Assembly: GCA_017461725.1 (NCBI GenBank)
Contig: JAFTXG010000015.1
Span: 124,001 to 188,000, forward strand
DNA from: Lachnospiraceae bacterium
Lineage (GTDB): Bacteria > Bacillota > Clostridia > Lachnospirales > Lachnospiraceae
Length of the DNA stretch: 64,000 bases
Direction: 5' to 3'
The position numbers were made by a program, and so were the translations under genes. Positions 52,879 to 63,857 of the stretch are shown here, one piece after another (position 1 is the first letter of the stretch; every line of letters begins with the position of its first letter). The notes beneath the pieces are model-generated. The model did no database searches. It saw nothing but the letters and a program-made list of their open reading frames with translations, and had not been told where the DNA came from.

Positions 52879-54198
52879 TTAGTCGTTAAGGAATCCCTTG
52901 TAGTATCTCACCAGCATCTTGGACTCGATCTGCTTCAGATCCTCCATCACAACACCAACAATAATGATGATGGATGTTCCGCCGAAGGAAATGGAACCGA
53001 TGTTGAATACACCGCTTGCCACAATGGGGATCAGCGCTACAACAATCAGTCCGACTGCTCCGAAGAATACCAGATAGTTAAGAATGTGGTTCAGGTACTC
53101 TGCGGTGGGCTTGCCGGGACGGATACCCGGAACAAAACCGCCCTGCTTCTTCATGTTCTCTGCGATCTCAGTAGGGTTGAAGCTTACTGAGGTATAGAAA
53201 TATGCAAATGCAACGATCAGCACTACATAAAGAATCAGACCAAAGGAATAATACCAGGTGTCTGCGGTGAATCTGCACCAGCTGCTGGACTGCAGTGCAA
53301 GAAGGATCTTTCCGCCTGTGGTAGTGTAATCCACATTGAAGAACTGCGCGATAATCGCGGGGAAGGACATCAGGGAGGATGCGAAGATTACCGGGATAAC
53401 ACCTGCGGTGTTAACCTTGATCGGAATGTTGGAGGTCTGTCCGCCAACGCTCTTGCGCCCCTGAATTCTCTTTGCGTACTGCACGGGAACCTTTCTTACA
53501 CCATCGGTAAGAAGTACTACAAACATGACCATGCCGATGATCACTGCCAGAATAATGATAATTGCAAGCAGTGCCAGCAGAATGTTCTTTCCTGATACGA
53601 ATGCAGTGTAAAGGGTTGCAAAGTCATCAGGAATACGAGCCAGAATATTAACCAGCAGGATAAGGGAAATACCGCTTCCGATACCCTTCTCTGTGCTCTG
53701 CTCGCCCAACCACATCAGGAATGCACTTCCGCCAACCATGGTCAGAACAACTACAACTACATTATACCAGGTATAATCAACGATCATCTGGTTTCCAAAA
53801 CCGATCGCCATCGCTGTAGCCTCGATCAGCGCGAGAACTACCGTCATCCAACGGGTCCACTTGTTGATCTTCTTCTTACCTTCCTCGCCATCCTTCTGGA
53901 CTTCCTCCAGCTTGGGGATTGCGATGGTCAGCAGCTGCATGATAATGGATGCGTTAATGTAGGGGGTGATACTCAATGCAAAGACAGAGCAGTTCGCAAA
54001 GGAACCACCTGTCATTGCATCAAAGAAGTTAAATGCATCGATAGTTGAGTTAGCAAACACGCTTGCCAGATACTCTCTGTCTACACCGGGAATCGGCAGC
54101 TGTGAGCCAAAACGTACAACCAGGATTACAAAAAACGTATACAACAGTCTTTTCCGGATTTCTTCAACCCGGAGAGCATTGCGCAATGTCTTCAGCAT
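52879..54198 (-). CDS. secY: Protein translocase subunit SecY
   Basis: 439 residues, ten transmembrane helices. 'FVILVVRFGSQLPIPGVDRE', 'GIGSGISLILLVNI' and 'KQGGFVPGIRPGKPT' mark the channel, plug region and cytoplasmic loop. It forms the SecYEG channel. It starts directly after rplO (1 bp). Confidence 0.98.
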   Translation of the reverse strand: MLKTLRNALRVEEIRKRLLYTFFVILVVRFGSQLPIPGVDREYLASVFANSTIDAFNFFDAMTGGSFANCSVFALSITPYINASIIMQLLTIAIPKLEEVQKDGEEGKKKINKWTRWMTVVLALIEATAMAIGFGNQMIVDYTWYNVVVVVLTMVGGSAFLMWLGEQSTEKGIGSGISLILLVNILARIPDDFATLYTAFVSGKNILLALLAIIIILAVIIGMVMFVVLLTDGVRKVPVQYAKRIQGRKSVGGQTSNIPIKVNTAGVIPVIFASSLMSFPAIIAQFFNVDYTTTGGKILLALQSSSWCRFTADTWYYSFGLILYVVLIVAFAYFYTSVSFNPTEIAENMKKQGGFVPGIRPGKPTAEYLNHILNYLVFFGAVGLIVVALIPIVASGVFNIGSISFGGTSIIIIVGVVMEDLKQIESKMLVRYYKGFLND

Positions 54199-54199
54199 G

Positions 54200-54649
54200 T
54201 CAGATCACCTCGCAGGTTCCGCCACAAGCTTCGATCTTTGCCTTTGCTCCTTCACTGAATGCATCTACTTTTACGGTAAGCTTCTTGGTCAGCTCTCCGT
54301 TGCCAAGGATCTTTACGCCATCCTGAGGGTTCTTTACGATACCGCACTCCATCAGAGTCTCTACGGTTACAACGGTATCATTCTCAAAGCACTCCAGTGC
54401 TGCAACATTGATTCCAACGATAGTCTTGGAATTTCTGTTGGTGAAACCACGCTTGGGAAGACGTCTGTACAGAGGCATCTGACCGCCCTCAAAACCAGGT
54501 CTGGGAGCACCAGAACGTGCCTTCTGACCTTTGTGGCCCTTACCAGCAGTCTTTCCGTTGCCTGAACCATGTCCACGGCCTCTTCTGAAATTGCTGCTAT
54601 GGGTGGAGCCTACAGCGGGCTGTAAATTAGATAAATCCATCTCTTGCAC
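54200..54649 (-). CDS. rplO: 50S ribosomal protein L15
   Basis: 149 residues. The glycine/arginine-rich head ('[20 protein letters not shown]') and '[17 protein letters not shown]' are typical. Binds 23S rRNA late in 50S assembly. Between rpmD and secY. Confidence 0.98.
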   Translation of the reverse strand: MQEMDLSNLQPAVGSTHSSNFRRGRGHGSGNGKTAGKGHKGQKARSGAPRPGFEGGQMPLYRRLPKRGFTNRNSKTIVGINVAALECFENDTVVTVETLMECGIVKNPQDGVKILGNGELTKKLTVKVDAFSEGAKAKIEACGGTCEVI

Positions 54650-54662
54650 CTCCTTCTACAAA

Positions 54663-54845
54663 TTAGATCTCTTCAACTTTTACCAGATGCTTAACGTGCC
54701 AGAGCATACCTCTGACAGCCTCGTTGTCCGGTAATTCTACAGTCTTGTTCAGCTTTCTCAGGCCAAGGGCTTCGACTGTCTTTCTGTGCTTGGGAACTGC
54801 ACCGATCGGTGACTTCACCAATGTTACTTTTAACTTGTCTGCCAT
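54663..54845 (-). CDS. rpmD: 50S ribosomal protein L30
   Basis: 60 residues from MADKLKVTLVKSPIG; the longer in-frame start upstream is rejected because it overlaps rpsE and AAGGAGG lies just before 54845. 'KHRKTVEALGLRKLN' is typical. Confidence 0.97.
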   Translation of the reverse strand: MADKLKVTLVKSPIGAVPKHRKTVEALGLRKLNKTVELPDNEAVRGMLWHVKHLVKVEEI

Positions 54846-54867
54846 GTCAATAACCTCCTTTAGCCGA

Positions 54868-55371
54868 TTACAGCTCTTCAACAGACTTGCCGCGGCTCTT
54901 AGCAACTTCCTCGGGGGTCTTCAGTGCTGCAAGACCTGCCAGAGTTGCCAGAACTACGTTCTGCTTGTTATTGGAGCCCAGGGACTTGGTACGGATATTC
55001 TGGATACCAGCCAGCTCGATTACGGCACGAGCGGGACCACCAGCGATGATACCGGTACCTTCCGGAGCTCTCTTAATCAGTACGGAAGCACTTCCGAACT
55101 TGCCGATGAAATCATGGGTGATACTCTTGTTCTCATCAATCGGAACTGAGATCAGGTTCTTAGCAGCATCCTCTTTACCCTTGCGGATAGCTTCCGGAAT
55201 TTCAGCTGCCTTACCGATACCAGCACCTACGTGTCCGTTGCCGTCACCAACAACGACCAAAGCGGAAAAGCGGAAGTTACGTCCACCCTTAACAACCTTG
55301 GTTACACGCTTGATGGAAACAACTTTTTCATTCAGCTCTAAATTTTTAGCATCAATAATCGTACGCTTCAT
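54868..55371 (-). CDS. rpsE: 30S ribosomal protein S5
   Basis: 167 residues. '[20 protein letters not shown]' and '[20 protein letters not shown]' in the N-terminal RNA-binding domain, then the S5 C-terminal fold ('[19 protein letters not shown]'). Involved in decoding accuracy. Confidence 0.98.
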   Translation of the reverse strand: MKRTIIDAKNLELNEKVVSIKRVTKVVKGGRNFRFSALVVVGDGNGHVGAGIGKAAEIPEAIRKGKEDAAKNLISVPIDENKSITHDFIGKFGSASVLIKRAPEGTGIIAGGPARAVIELAGIQNIRTKSLGSNNKQNVVLATLAGLAALKTPEEVAKSRGKSVEEL

Positions 55372-55389
55372 GTGTTGTTCTCCTCCTGC

Positions 55390-55758
55390 TTAGAATTCCA
55401 GACCAGCTTCTCTTGCTGCATCTGCCAGAGCCTTTACCTTGCCCTGATAAATGAATCCGCCTCTATCGAATACGACGGTAGTGATACCCTTCTCAAGAGC
55501 ACGCTTTGCGATAACAGTTCCAACATAAGCTGCAGCCTCAACGTTGTTGGTGAACTCCAGCTCTGCTGCGATTTCCTTCTCTACGGTAGATGCTGCAACC
55601 AGAGTGTTGCCAACCGTATCGTCGATAATCTGAGCGTACATATGATTATTGCTTCTGAACACAGCCAAGCGGGGTCTTGCAGAGGTTCCGCTCAGGTGGT
55701 TGCGCAGTCTTCTATGCTTTTTTCTGCGAACTTCGCTACTTGATTTCTTGCTAATCAT
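55390..55758 (-). CDS. rplR: 50S ribosomal protein L18
   Basis: 122 residues. '[18 protein letters not shown]'-like N-terminus and '[20 protein letters not shown]' C-terminus. Binds 5S rRNA. Confidence 0.98.
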   Translation of the reverse strand: MISKKSSSEVRRKKHRRLRNHLSGTSARPRLAVFRSNNHMYAQIIDDTVGNTLVAASTVEKEIAAELEFTNNVEAAAYVGTVIAKRALEKGITTVVFDRGGFIYQGKVKALADAAREAGLEF

Positions 55759-55776
55759 CTTGCCACTCCTCCTTTA

Positions 55777-56319
55777 TTATTTCTTACCGGTCTTACCGAC
55801 TTTACGTCTGATCACTTCATCAGCGTACTTGATACCCTTGCCCTTGTAAGGCTCAGGACGTCTCTTGTCTCTGATGTCAGCAGCATACTGGCCAACCTTT
55901 TCCTTGTCGATACCCTTTACGATGATCTTGTTCTGACCTTCGCAAACAGCCTCGATTCCCTCGGGGTCAACCATCTCAACCGGATGGGAGTAACCAAGAG
56001 ACAGGGTCAGTACCTTACCCTGCTTCTGTGCACGGTAACCTACACCGTTGATCTCCAGAACCTTCTCATAACCCTTGGTAACACCAACGATCATGTTGTT
56101 GATCAGAGTTCTGGTCAGTCCGTGAAGGGACTTGATTCTCTTTAAATCGTTAGGACGCTCAACTACTACGTGTCCGTCCTCAACCTTTACGGTCAGCTCA
56201 TTGGAGAGAACTCTCTCGAGAGTTCCCTTAGGTCCCTTAACGGTAACCTTATTATTTTCTGCAACCTCCACAGTAACACCTGCGGGGATCGCGATTGGCA
56301 TTCTTCCTATACGTGACAT
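55777..56319 (-). CDS. rplF: 50S ribosomal protein L6
   Basis: 180 residues, two repeats of the L6 fold, ending '[20 protein letters not shown]'. Near the GTPase centre. The 159-bp spacer to rpsH has no gene. Confidence 0.98.
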   Translation of the reverse strand: MSRIGRMPIAIPAGVTVEVAENNKVTVKGPKGTLERVLSNELTVKVEDGHVVVERPNDLKRIKSLHGLTRTLINNMIVGVTKGYEKVLEINGVGYRAQKQGKVLTLSLGYSHPVEMVDPEGIEAVCEGQNKIIVKGIDKEKVGQYAADIRDKRRPEPYKGKGIKYADEVIRRKVGKTGKK

Positions 56320-56478
56320 GCCCGTACCTCCATAAAGTTTGAATATTATTAATCTCTTGCGGATGTTCCCTCAACTAAATTCAGGCTTCGTTTACACTCG
56401 CCTTCATTAAGGTTCGGGAACGACTTTCGCACTAACCTCAATCTTCGTCTCCGACTCGATTTCGCTAAGTGCTCAATG

Positions 56479-56883
56479 TCACCAAACGTAAGCCAGAACC
56501 TCGCCGCCCACATTCTGCTTGCGAGCCTCTTTGTCAGTCATAACACCCTTGTTGGTGGAAATGATAGCGATTCCGAGTCCGCCCAGTACCTTGGGAAGCT
56601 CCTCAGCGCCAGCATATACACGAAGGCCGGGCTTGGAGATTCTCTTCAGACCGGAGATAACTTTCTCGTTCTTATCTGCACCGTACTTCAGAGTGATGCG
56701 GATGGTCTGGAATGCGCCTTCGTCTACCAGTTCATATTTTACGATATATCCCTCATCTACCAGAATGTTAGCGATAGCCAGCTTCATCTTGGAAGAAGGT
56801 ACATCTACTGTATCGTGCTTTGCAGCGTTTGCGTTACGGATTCTTGTAAGCATATCTGCAATAGGATCACTCACAACTGCCAT
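56479..56883 (-). CDS. rpsH: 30S ribosomal protein S8
   Basis: 134 residues. '[20 protein letters not shown]' start and '[20 protein letters not shown]'-type end. Binds 16S rRNA helix 21; in many bacteria a spc operon autoregulator. Confidence 0.98.
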   Translation of the reverse strand: MAVVSDPIADMLTRIRNANAAKHDTVDVPSSKMKLAIANILVDEGYIVKYELVDEGAFQTIRITLKYGADKNEKVISGLKRISKPGLRVYAGAEELPKVLGGLGIAIISTNKGVMTDKEARKQNVGGEVLAYVW

Positions 56884-56910
56884 GAATTTTTCCTCCTTAT
56901 TAATCGCTGA

Positions 56911-57096
56911 TTACCAGGATGCCTTCTTTACACCCGGAATCTGTCCTTTATATGCTAATTCACGGAAGCAAATTCTGCAAATTCCGTATTTTCTCAGATA
57001 AGCGTGGGGACGACCGCAAATACGGCAACGAGTATATTCTCTGGTAGAGAACTTTGCGGGACGCTGCTGCTTAATCTTCATTGAAGTCTTAGCCAT
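56911..57096 (-). CDS. rpsZ: 30S ribosomal protein S14 type Z
   Basis: 61 residues with zinc ligands CxxC at 'CRICGRP' and 'CRICFREL'. This is the zinc-containing form usual in Gram-positives. Confidence 0.97.
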   Translation of the reverse strand: MAKTSMKIKQQRPAKFSTREYTRCRICGRPHAYLRKYGICRICFRELAYKGQIPGVKKASW

Positions 57097-57113
57097 GAAT
57101 TTATTCCTCCTAA

Positions 57114-57653
57114 TTATTTCTGAAAGGGCATGCCCATCAGTCTTAACAGCTCACGAGCTTCCTCATCGGTGTTAGCAGTGGTAACGAAGATGATATCCAT
57201 ACCTCTTACCTTGTCAACCTTATCATACTCAATTTCGGGGAAGATCAACTGCTCCTTGATACCCAGAGCGTAGTTTCCTCTGCCGTCGAATGCATCTGCA
57301 TTCACGCCGCGGAAGTCACGTACACGAGGAAGAGCCAGGTTAACCAGACGGTCAACGAACTCATACATCTTCTCGCCTCTCAGGGTAGTCTTGCAGCCGA
57401 TTGCCATACCTTCACGAATCTTGAAGTTAGCAACAGACTTCTTAGCCTTGGTAGCTACAGCCTTCTGGCCGGTAATGGTCTCCATATCCTTGATAGCTGC
57501 ATCCAGAAGCTTTGCATTTTCCTTTGCCTCACCTACACCCATGTTGACAACAACCTTTGCAAGCTTCGGAACTTCCATAACGTTCTTGTAGCCAAACTTC
57601 TTAGTCATAGCTGCTACGATCTCGTTTTCATATAACTCTCTATATCTGCTCAT
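57114..57653 (-). CDS. rplE: 50S ribosomal protein L5
   Basis: 179 residues. '[20 protein letters not shown]' and '[20 protein letters not shown]' are diagnostic. Binds 5S rRNA and tRNA elbow. Confidence 0.98.
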   Translation of the reverse strand: MSRYRELYENEIVAAMTKKFGYKNVMEVPKLAKVVVNMGVGEAKENAKLLDAAIKDMETITGQKAVATKAKKSVANFKIREGMAIGCKTTLRGEKMYEFVDRLVNLALPRVRDFRGVNADAFDGRGNYALGIKEQLIFPEIEYDKVDKVRGMDIIFVTTANTDEEARELLRLMGMPFQK

Positions 57654-57673
57654 AACGTTCCTCCTTCCTCACA

Positions 57674-57979
57674 TTAGTCGATGATCTCACCGGTGGACTT
57701 TGCAACACGAACCTTCTTGCCATCCTTAACGGTGAAGCCGATTCTGGTTGCCTTGCCATTGTGGACATACATTACGTTGGAAACATCGATAGCTGCTTCC
57801 TTGTTTACGATGCCGCCGTTCTGGTTAGCAGCATTGGGCTTGGTGTGCTTGGATACCATGTTGATACCCTCAACGACTACGCGGCCGTTCTTCTGGTCAA
57901 CCATGATAACCTTGCCCTCTTTGTCCTTATCCTTGCCAGCGATTACCTTAACGGTATCGCCTTTCTTAATCTTCATCAT
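57674..57979 (-). CDS. rplX: 50S ribosomal protein L24
   Basis: 101 residues; KOW motif '[20 protein letters not shown]' at the start. Assembly initiator of the 50S. Two adjacent ATG codons make the exact start uncertain by one residue. Confidence 0.98.
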   Translation of the reverse strand: MMKIKKGDTVKVIAGKDKDKEGKVIMVDQKNGRVVVEGINMVSKHTKPNAANQNGGIVNKEAAIDVSNVMYVHNGKATRIGFTVKDGKKVRVAKSTGEIID

Positions 57980-57992
57980 GTCTTAGCTCCTC

Positions 57993-58361
57993 CTATAATA
58001 CTTCCGGAGCCAGAGAAACGATCTTCATGAACTGCTTCTCTCTCAGCTCTCTTGCTACGGGTCCGAAAATACGGGTTCCTCTGGGAGTCTTGTCTTCTCT
58101 GATAATAACTGCTGCGTTCTCATCGAACTTGATGTAGGAACCGTCCTTACGACGAGCACCCTTAACAGTACGAACAACAACAGCCTTAACAACATCGCCC
58201 TTCTTTACAACGCCACCGGGTGTTGCATCTTTAACCGAAGCGATGATGATATCGCCAATGTTGGCATATCTTCTGGTTGAACCGCCCATTACACGGATGC
58301 AAAGAAGCTCTTTGGCACCGGTATTGTCAGCAACCTTCAGTCTACTTTCCTGCTGAATCAT
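57993..58361 (-). CDS. rplN: 50S ribosomal protein L14
   Basis: 122 residues. '[19 protein letters not shown]' and '[20 protein letters not shown]' ends. At the subunit interface; target of the silencing factor RsfS. Confidence 0.98.
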   Translation of the reverse strand: MIQQESRLKVADNTGAKELLCIRVMGGSTRRYANIGDIIIASVKDATPGGVVKKGDVVKAVVVRTVKGARRKDGSYIKFDENAAVIIREDKTPRGTRIFGPVARELREKQFMKIVSLAPEVL

Positions 58362-58396
58362 GATTATTCTCCTTTCGGTTGAAATAAAGCAGCAAA

Positions 58397-58651
58397 TTAT
58401 TTTGCCTTCTCAATAATCTCAACCAGTCTCCATCTCTTATCCTTGGACAGCGGTCTGGTCTCCATTACCTTAACGGTATCGCCGATACCACACTGATTGT
58501 TCTCATCGTGTGCCTTCAGCTTGTAGGTTCTCTTCACGATCTTGCCGTACAAAGGATGCTTAACATGGTCTACGACAGCAACCACAATAGTCTTATCCAT
58601 TTTGTCGCTGACAACTTTACCTGTACGGGTTTTTCTCAAATTTCTTTCCAC
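58397..58651 (-). CDS. rpsQ: 30S ribosomal protein S17
   Basis: 84 residues, OB fold. '[18 protein letters not shown]' and '[20 protein letters not shown]' are typical. Primary 16S rRNA binder. Confidence 0.98.
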   Translation of the reverse strand: MERNLRKTRTGKVVSDKMDKTIVVAVVDHVKHPLYGKIVKRTYKLKAHDENNQCGIGDTVKVMETRPLSKDKRWRLVEIIEKAK

Positions 58652-58668
58652 GGTACTAACTCCTTTCG

Positions 58669-58878
58669 TTATTCAGCAACAGATGCCTTCTGTGCGATAA
58701 CAGTCTGAATTCTTGCGATGTTCTTGCGAACTTCCTTAATACGTCCAGTGTTATCCAGCTGATTGGTGGCATTCTGGAATCTCAGGTTGAACAGTTCCTT
58801 CTTTGCTGCTACCAGCTCAGTGTTCAGCTCAGCAGTTGTCTTTGCCTGCAAATCTTTTACATACTTATTAGTTTTCAC
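58669..58878 (-). CDS. rpmC: 50S ribosomal protein L29
   Basis: 69 residues, two-helix protein ('[20 protein letters not shown]'). I start at the GTG at 58878, with AAGGCGGTGAT upstream, giving the standard MKTNKY opening; a GTG three codons earlier is possible. It overlaps the rplP end by 11 bp. Confidence 0.95.
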   Translation of the reverse strand: MKTNKYVKDLQAKTTAELNTELVAAKKELFNLRFQNATNQLDNTGRIKEVRKNIARIQTVIAQKASVAE

Positions 58879-59305
58879 TGTTATCACCGCCTTCTAAATC
58901 CGCCTTGGAGACGATCTTACATTTTACAGGAAGCTTGTGCATAGCAAGACGAAGTGCCTCTCTAGCAGTTTCCTCAGGTACACCTGCGATCTCAAACAGT
59001 ACGCGGCCCGGCTTAACAACAGCTACCCAGTACTCCAGGGTACCCTTTCCGGAACCCATACGGGTCTCAGCAGGCTTTGCGGTAACAGGCTTGTCAGGGA
59101 AAATCTTGATCCAAACCTTACCACCACGCTTAATATAACGGGTCATAGCAATACGGGCAGCCTCGATCTGATTGGACTTGATCCATGCGGGCTCAACTGC
59201 CACTAATCCGTACTCACCATTGGAGATGGTGTTTCCTCTCATCGCCTTACCAGCCATGGAACCACGGAACTGCTTACGACGCTTAACTCTCTTAGGCATT
59301 AACAT
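58868..59305 (-). CDS. rplP: 50S ribosomal protein L16
   Basis: 145 residues. '[20 protein letters not shown]' and '[20 protein letters not shown]' are diagnostic. Near the A site. The ATG at 59305 is 9 nt from GGAGG and overlaps the last base of rpsC; an ATG two codons in is also possible. Confidence 0.97.
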   Translation of the reverse strand: MLMPKRVKRRKQFRGSMAGKAMRGNTISNGEYGLVAVEPAWIKSNQIEAARIAMTRYIKRGGKVWIKIFPDKPVTAKPAETRMGSGKGTLEYWVAVVKPGRVLFEIAGVPEETAREALRLAMHKLPVKCKIVSKADLEGGDNSEN

Positions 59306-59961
59306 TATCGTTTTCCTCCTTCCTTAGCTGCCTTAGCAGGAAGAACTTCGCCCTTGTAAACCCATACCTTTACGCCAACCTTGCCGTAGGTGGTGTTTGC
59401 CTCAGCGAAACCATAGTCAATATCAGCACGCAGAGTCTGAAGAGGAACAGTACCCTCTACATAGAACTCGGTACGAGCCATATCAGCACCGCCCAGACGA
59501 CCAGAGCACATAGCCTTAACGCCCTTAGCGCCGGACTTCATGGTTCTGGACATGGTGGACTTCATTGCACGTCTGAAGGATACACGGCCCTCCAGCTGAG
59601 CAGCGATGTTCTCAGCAACCAGCTGAGCCTCTCTGTCAGGTCTCTTAACTTCCTTGATGTCGATGAAAAGCTTCTTAGCGGTCAGCTTCTGAACCTCAGC
59701 CTTAAGCTTCTCGATCTCAGCACCGCCCTTACCGATTACGATACCGGGCTTTGCGGTGTGAATGATAACCTTCACGCGGTCAGATGCACGCTCGATCTCG
59801 ATCTTTGCAACGCCTGCGCTATATAATTTCTTCTTCAGAAACTTTCTGATCTGATTGTCCTCAACCAGGTTATCAGCGAAATCAGCCTCTGCATACCACT
59901 TGGAATCCCAGTCCTTGATCACGCCGACTCTTAAACCATGAGGATTAACTTTCTGTCCCAT
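59305..59961 (-). CDS. rpsC: 30S ribosomal protein S3
   Basis: 218 residues. KH domain with '[20 protein letters not shown]', then '[20 protein letters not shown]' and '[20 protein letters not shown]'. Forms the mRNA entry channel helicase with S4 and S5. Confidence 0.98.
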   Translation of the reverse strand: MGQKVNPHGLRVGVIKDWDSKWYAEADFADNLVEDNQIRKFLKKKLYSAGVAKIEIERASDRVKVIIHTAKPGIVIGKGGAEIEKLKAEVQKLTAKKLFIDIKEVKRPDREAQLVAENIAAQLEGRVSFRRAMKSTMSRTMKSGAKGVKAMCSGRLGGADMARTEFYVEGTVPLQTLRADIDYGFAEANTTYGKVGVKVWVYKGEVLPAKAAKEGGKR

Positions 59962-59972
59962 GTTGGCCCTCC

Positions 59973-60359
59973 TTATCTTTCATTCAGCACAACGGTGATG
60001 TGGCTCATGCGCTTCTCGATGCGATAAGCTCTTCCCTGTGCTCTGGGTTTGATTCTCTTCATTGTAGGCCCCTTATTTGCGTAGCACTCCTCAACGTAAA
60101 GGTTCTCAACCTTCATGCCGTTGTTGTTCTCTGCGTTTGCGATCGCAGACTCCAACAGCTTCTTGATCAGGCTGGACGCATATCTGGGATTGTAGGTAAC
60201 AATACCAAGTGCGGTCTGCACATCTTTGCCTCTGATGGCATCTAATACGAAACATGCCTTCTGAACAGATACTCTTGCGTAAGACAGCTTAGCTGAGGGG
60301 CGAGTATCCTTCTGAGCATTTCTCTCTCTCTTGATTTGGGAACGATGTCCTTTTGCCAT
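59973..60359 (-). CDS. rplV: 50S ribosomal protein L22
   Basis: 128 residues. '[20 protein letters not shown]' and the loop '[20 protein letters not shown]' that lines the exit tunnel. Confidence 0.98.
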   Translation of the reverse strand: MAKGHRSQIKRERNAQKDTRPSAKLSYARVSVQKACFVLDAIRGKDVQTALGIVTYNPRYASSLIKKLLESAIANAENNNGMKVENLYVEECYANKGPTMKRIKPRAQGRAYRIEKRMSHITVVLNER

Positions 60360-60384
60360 GGATAAAACCTCCTTTCACTAACTC

Positions 60385-60663
60385 TTAGCGTCTTGACTTC
60401 TTCTCGTCTTTTCCATGTCCTCTGTAGGATCTGGTAGCAACGAATTCACCCAGCTTGTGACCTACCATATCCTCGGTAACATATACCGGAACGTGTCTCT
60501 TGCCGTCGTGAACTGCGATTGTATGTCCAACCATCTGGGGGAAGATAGTGGAACGACGGGACCAGGTCTTTACAACCTGCTTCTCACCGGATGCGTTCAG
60601 CGCGTCAATCTTCTTTAACAGATGGTCATCTGCGAATGGTCCTTTTTTCAGTGAACGAGCCAT
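60385..60663 (-). CDS. rpsS: 30S ribosomal protein S19
   Basis: 92 residues. '[19 protein letters not shown]' and '[20 protein letters not shown]' are typical. Head of the 30S subunit with S13. Confidence 0.98.
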   Translation of the reverse strand: MARSLKKGPFADDHLLKKIDALNASGEKQVVKTWSRRSTIFPQMVGHTIAVHDGKRHVPVYVTEDMVGHKLGEFVATRSYRGHGKDEKKSRR

Positions 60664-60714
60664 TGGATTACCTCCTTAAAATATACGGTTAATGGTTTTA
60701 GGCGGACAGCTTAA

Positions 60715-61557
60715 TTATTTGATGCTTCTGCCGTCTCTTCTTCTTACGATCATCTTGTTGGACTTGTTGTTCTTCTTTCTGGTCTTCAAGCCCAAAGCAG
60801 GTTTGCCCCAAGGGGTGCAGGGACCGGGACGACCGATACTGGTTCTACCTTCACCACCACCATGAGGATGGTCGTTGGGGTTCATTACGGAACCACGAAC
60901 GGTAGGTCTGATACCCATGTTACGCTTACGACCAGCCTTACCGATGTTGATTAGTGCGTGGTCGCCGTTTCCTACAACACCGATGGTTGCGCGGCAGATG
61001 ATCGGAACCATTCTCATCTCGCCGGAGGGGAGACGAAGGGTTGCGTACTTGCCTTCCTTAGCCATCAGCTGAGCGCTGTTACCAGCTGCACGAACCAGCT
61101 GACCACCCTTGCCGGGGTGAAGCTCGATGTTGTGTACGTTGGTACCTACAGGAATGTTGATCAGGGGCAGGCAGTTACCTACTCTTGCCTCTGCGGTCTC
61201 GCCGTTCATGACCTTCATGCCGTCGGTCAGACCTTCGGGAGCCAGGATATATGCCTTCTCACCGTCTGCGTAGCAGATCAGTGCGATGTTTGCGCTGCGG
61301 TTAGGATCGTACTCGATACCGATTACGGTTGCGGGGATTCCATCCTTGTTACGCTTGAAATCGATGATTCTGTATTTTCTTCTGCTGCCGCCACCGTGAT
61401 GTCTCACAGTAATCTTACCCTGATTATTACGGCCAGCGTTCTTCTTCAGAGAAACTAACAGGGATTTCTCGGGAGTGCTCTTGGTGATCTCGGAGAAATC
61501 AGAACCGGTCATGTTTCTTCTGGAGGGTGTATACGGGCGATATGTCTTAATACCCAT
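60715..61557 (-). CDS. rplB: 50S ribosomal protein L2
   Basis: 280 residues. '[20 protein letters not shown]' start and the essential '[15 protein letters not shown]' motif near the peptidyl transferase centre. AAAGGAG precedes the start. Separated from rplW by an unusually long 230-bp spacer. Confidence 0.98.
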   Translation of the reverse strand: MGIKTYRPYTPSRRNMTGSDFSEITKSTPEKSLLVSLKKNAGRNNQGKITVRHHGGGSRRKYRIIDFKRNKDGIPATVIGIEYDPNRSANIALICYADGEKAYILAPEGLTDGMKVMNGETAEARVGNCLPLINIPVGTNVHNIELHPGKGGQLVRAAGNSAQLMAKEGKYATLRLPSGEMRMVPIICRATIGVVGNGDHALINIGKAGRKRNMGIRPTVRGSVMNPNDHPHGGGEGRTSIGRPGPCTPWGKPALGLKTRKKNNKSNKMIVRRRDGRSIK

Positions 61558-61610
61558 GACATTTACTCCTTTCGATTATCGTGACATAATGTTCGTCACA
61601 TAGGTTAGCG

Positions 61611-61776
61611 ATGAAAGTCTCGGACGGCGACTGTGAGGACTGCGCGCTCGCACGCAAGGACGCACAGGCATCGGACGAACTGGACGGTATGAGCATAACA
61701 GCGATGCGAAGCAACGCGATATGCGAATGCCGCCGGCGATTGCGGGAGTGCACCGCACGAAGCAATCGACTTTCAT
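61611..61776. repeat. 166-bp block with 9-bp terminal inverted repeats inside the S10 operon
   Basis: ATGAAAGTC at 61611-61619 and its exact complement at 61768-61776 bound a G/C-rich block full of short GCGATGCGAAGCAACGCG-like palindromic stretches, in the rplW-rplB spacer. A 66-codon frame runs through it on the minus strand (61576-61776) but has Arg/Ser/Pro-rich non-coding character and no family. It may be a dispersed palindromic repeat. Confidence 0.6.
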
Positions 61777-61787
61777 ATTTTTACTTT

Positions 61788-62087
61788 TTACAGGCCTGCG
61801 AAGATCTCGATGTCTGCGCTGTCAGCGGTCAGCTGAACGATAGCCTTCTTGGTCTTAGCGGTCGTACCAACGATACGGCCTCTGGTCTTCTTCTTTCCAT
61901 CAAGGTTGATGGTGTTTACAGAAGCAACCTTTACGCCGGAGAACATCTTCTCAACAGCTTCCTTGATCATGCTCTTATTTGCATCAGTGTGAACGTAGAA
62001 GGTGTACTTCTTCTCGCCCATCTGGTTCATAGACTTCTCGGTGATTACCGGTCTGAGGATTACGTCATAATATTTAATGTCAGCCAT
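61788..62087 (-). CDS. rplW: 50S ribosomal protein L23
   Basis: 99 residues. '[20 protein letters not shown]' and '[20 protein letters not shown]' are typical. Docking site of trigger factor and SRP at the tunnel exit. It overlaps the rplD end by 1 bp. Confidence 0.98.
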   Translation of the reverse strand: MADIKYYDVILRPVITEKSMNQMGEKKYTFYVHTDANKSMIKEAVEKMFSGVKVASVNTINLDGKKKTRGRIVGTTAKTKKAIVQLTADSADIEIFAGL

Positions 62088-62707
62088 TATGCATATACCT
62101 CCTCGATTTTCTCAACTGCAGCCTTGGTAGCTACAACCTTGCCGTACTTCAGCACGTCGTATACGTTGATGGTGTTTACCTGAGCGGTCTTTACATCCTG
62201 CAGGTTAGCTGCAGACTTGATAACCTTCTCATCCATGCTGTCCAGAACTACCAGAGCCTTGGAAGCCTGCAGGTTGTTCAGAACTGCTACCATCTTCTTG
62301 GTCTTGATCTCTTCAAACTTCAGCTCGTCAACTACGATGAACTGACCAGCCTCTACTCTGGAGGTAAGAGCGGACTTAAGAGCTGCTCTCTTCTCCTTCT
62401 TATTTAACTTAAATGAATAATCGCGAGGCTTTACTGCGAATACCATTCCGCCGCCGGTCCACTGAGGAGCACGGGTTGAACCCTGTCTTGCATGACCGGT
62501 TCCTTTCTGTCTCCAGGGCTTCTTTCCGCCGCCGCTAACCTCTGCACGGGTCTTAGCGCTCTGAGTGCCCTGACGATTGTTTGCCAGCTGCTGTACCACT
62601 GCCATGTGTACCAGGTGCTCGTTAACTTCAACACCGAACACTGCATCATTCAGCTCCATGGTACCAACTGCCTGTCCTTCCATATTGTAAACAGATACGT
62701 TTGCCAT
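62087..62707 (-). CDS. rplD: 50S ribosomal protein L4
   Basis: 206 residues. '[20 protein letters not shown]' is the tunnel loop; '[20 protein letters not shown]' follows. An autoregulator of the S10 operon in some bacteria. Confidence 0.98.
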   Translation of the reverse strand: MANVSVYNMEGQAVGTMELNDAVFGVEVNEHLVHMAVVQQLANNRQGTQSAKTRAEVSGGGKKPWRQKGTGHARQGSTRAPQWTGGGMVFAVKPRDYSFKLNKKEKRAALKSALTSRVEAGQFIVVDELKFEEIKTKKMVAVLNNLQASKALVVLDSMDEKVIKSAANLQDVKTAQVNTINVYDVLKYGKVVATKAAVEKIEEVYA

Positions 62708-62733
62708 CTGCGTATTCCTCCTTTCCGAAAGCC

Positions 62734-63369
62734 TTACTTAGAAGCTTTCACAGTTTCCTTCAGCGTTACTAAAGACTTCTTGGGTCCGGGAACTGCGCCC
62801 TTAACCAGAATCACGTTGTTTTCAACATCTACACGAACAACATCAAGGTTCTGTACAGTTACCTGAACACTACCCATGTGTCCAGCCATCTTCTTTCCCT
62901 TAAATACACGGCTGGGATCGGAGCATGCACCGTTGGAACCAGCGTGACGATGATACTTGGAACCATGAGCCATGGGTCCGCGGCTCTGTCCGTGACGCTT
63001 GATCGCGCCCTGGAATCCCTTACCCTTGCTGATTGCGGTAGCATCTACTCTGTCGCCCTCTGCAAAGATGTCAGCCTTGATCTCGTCAGCGAGCTTGTAC
63101 TCTGCTGCGTTCTCAAAACGGAACTCGCGTACGTATCTCTTGTAGGATACGCCAGCCTTCTCAAAATGACCTTTCTGAGGCTTGTTAACCAGCTTGTTGC
63201 GCTTGTCAACAAAACCAACCTGTACTGCATCGTAGCCATCGTTGTCAACAGTCTTAACCTGAGTAACAGCGCAAGGGCCTGCCTGCAATACGGTTACGGG
63301 AACGAGCTCACCAGCTTCATTGAAGATCTGAGTCATTCCAACCTTGATTGCTAAAATACCTTTCTTCAT
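62734..63369 (-). CDS. rplC: 50S ribosomal protein L3
   Basis: 211 residues. '[20 protein letters not shown]' and '[20 protein letters not shown]' plus '[20 protein letters not shown]' are diagnostic. The Gln in the tip may be methylated by PrmB. Confidence 0.98.
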   Translation of the reverse strand: MKKGILAIKVGMTQIFNEAGELVPVTVLQAGPCAVTQVKTVDNDGYDAVQVGFVDKRNKLVNKPQKGHFEKAGVSYKRYVREFRFENAAEYKLADEIKADIFAEGDRVDATAISKGKGFQGAIKRHGQSRGPMAHGSKYHRHAGSNGACSDPSRVFKGKKMAGHMGSVQVTVQNLDVVRVDVENNVILVKGAVPGPKKSLVTLKETVKASK

Positions 63370-63394
63370 GTTTACCTCCTGTTAATCTACAGCG

Positions 63395-63435
63395 GATTGC
63401 GTCTGCAATCATCCTAGAATACCGGGGAGTATTCT
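63395..63435 (-). promoter_or_regulatory. Two perfect hairpins in the rpsJ-rplC spacer
   Basis: GATTGC/GCAATC (63395-63410) with a 4-nt loop and AGAATAC/GTATTCT (63416-63435) with a 6-nt loop, just upstream of the rplC ribosome binding site, in a 170-bp spacer without a gene. A site for feedback control by a ribosomal protein is conceivable. Confidence 0.5.
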
Positions 63436-63539
63436 GCTGCGTGTTATGAATTTCTTTCACAAACATTGTTTATGAAAACCGTCCGATGTTCGTTAGCTGA
63501 TCTTCACGACCGTCGGTCGGATTTTGGTGAATCCCTGAG

Positions 63540-63857
63540 TTATTTTGTCTTCATCTTTATATCAATGTAGACACCGGCAGGCATTTCCAGTCTGGACAGT
63601 GCATCAACTGTCTTCTGAGTGGGAGCGGTGATATCGATCAGTCTCTTGTGGGTTCTCTGCTCGAACTGCTCTCTGGAATCCTTGTACTTGTGAACTGCTC
63701 TCAAGATGGTAACTACTTCCTTCTTGGTGGGCAGCGGCACGGGTCCGCTCACCTGTGAACCTGTCTTCTTTACGGTCTCGATGATTTTTGCAGCGGACTG
63801 ATCAACTAACTGATGATCATAAGCCTTCAGGGTGATTCTCATTACTTGACTTGCCAT
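63540..63857 (-). CDS. rpsJ: 30S ribosomal protein S10
   Basis: 105 residues starting [20 protein letters not shown]. '[20 protein letters not shown]' and '[20 protein letters not shown]' are typical. Also the NusG/NusE partner in transcription antitermination. First gene of the operon; AAAGGAGG lies 11 nt before the ATG. Confidence 0.98.
   Translation of the reverse strand: MASQVMRITLKAYDHQLVDQSAAKIIETVKKTGSQVSGPVPLPTKKEVVTILRAVHKYKDSREQFEQRTHKRLIDITAPTQKTVDALSRLEMPAGVYIDIKMKTK

Noticed and set aside
61576..61776. 66-codon frame in the rplW-rplB spacer as a gene
   Set aside because: It is Arg/Ser/Pro-rich with no family, no good ribosome site, and coincides with the palindromic block.
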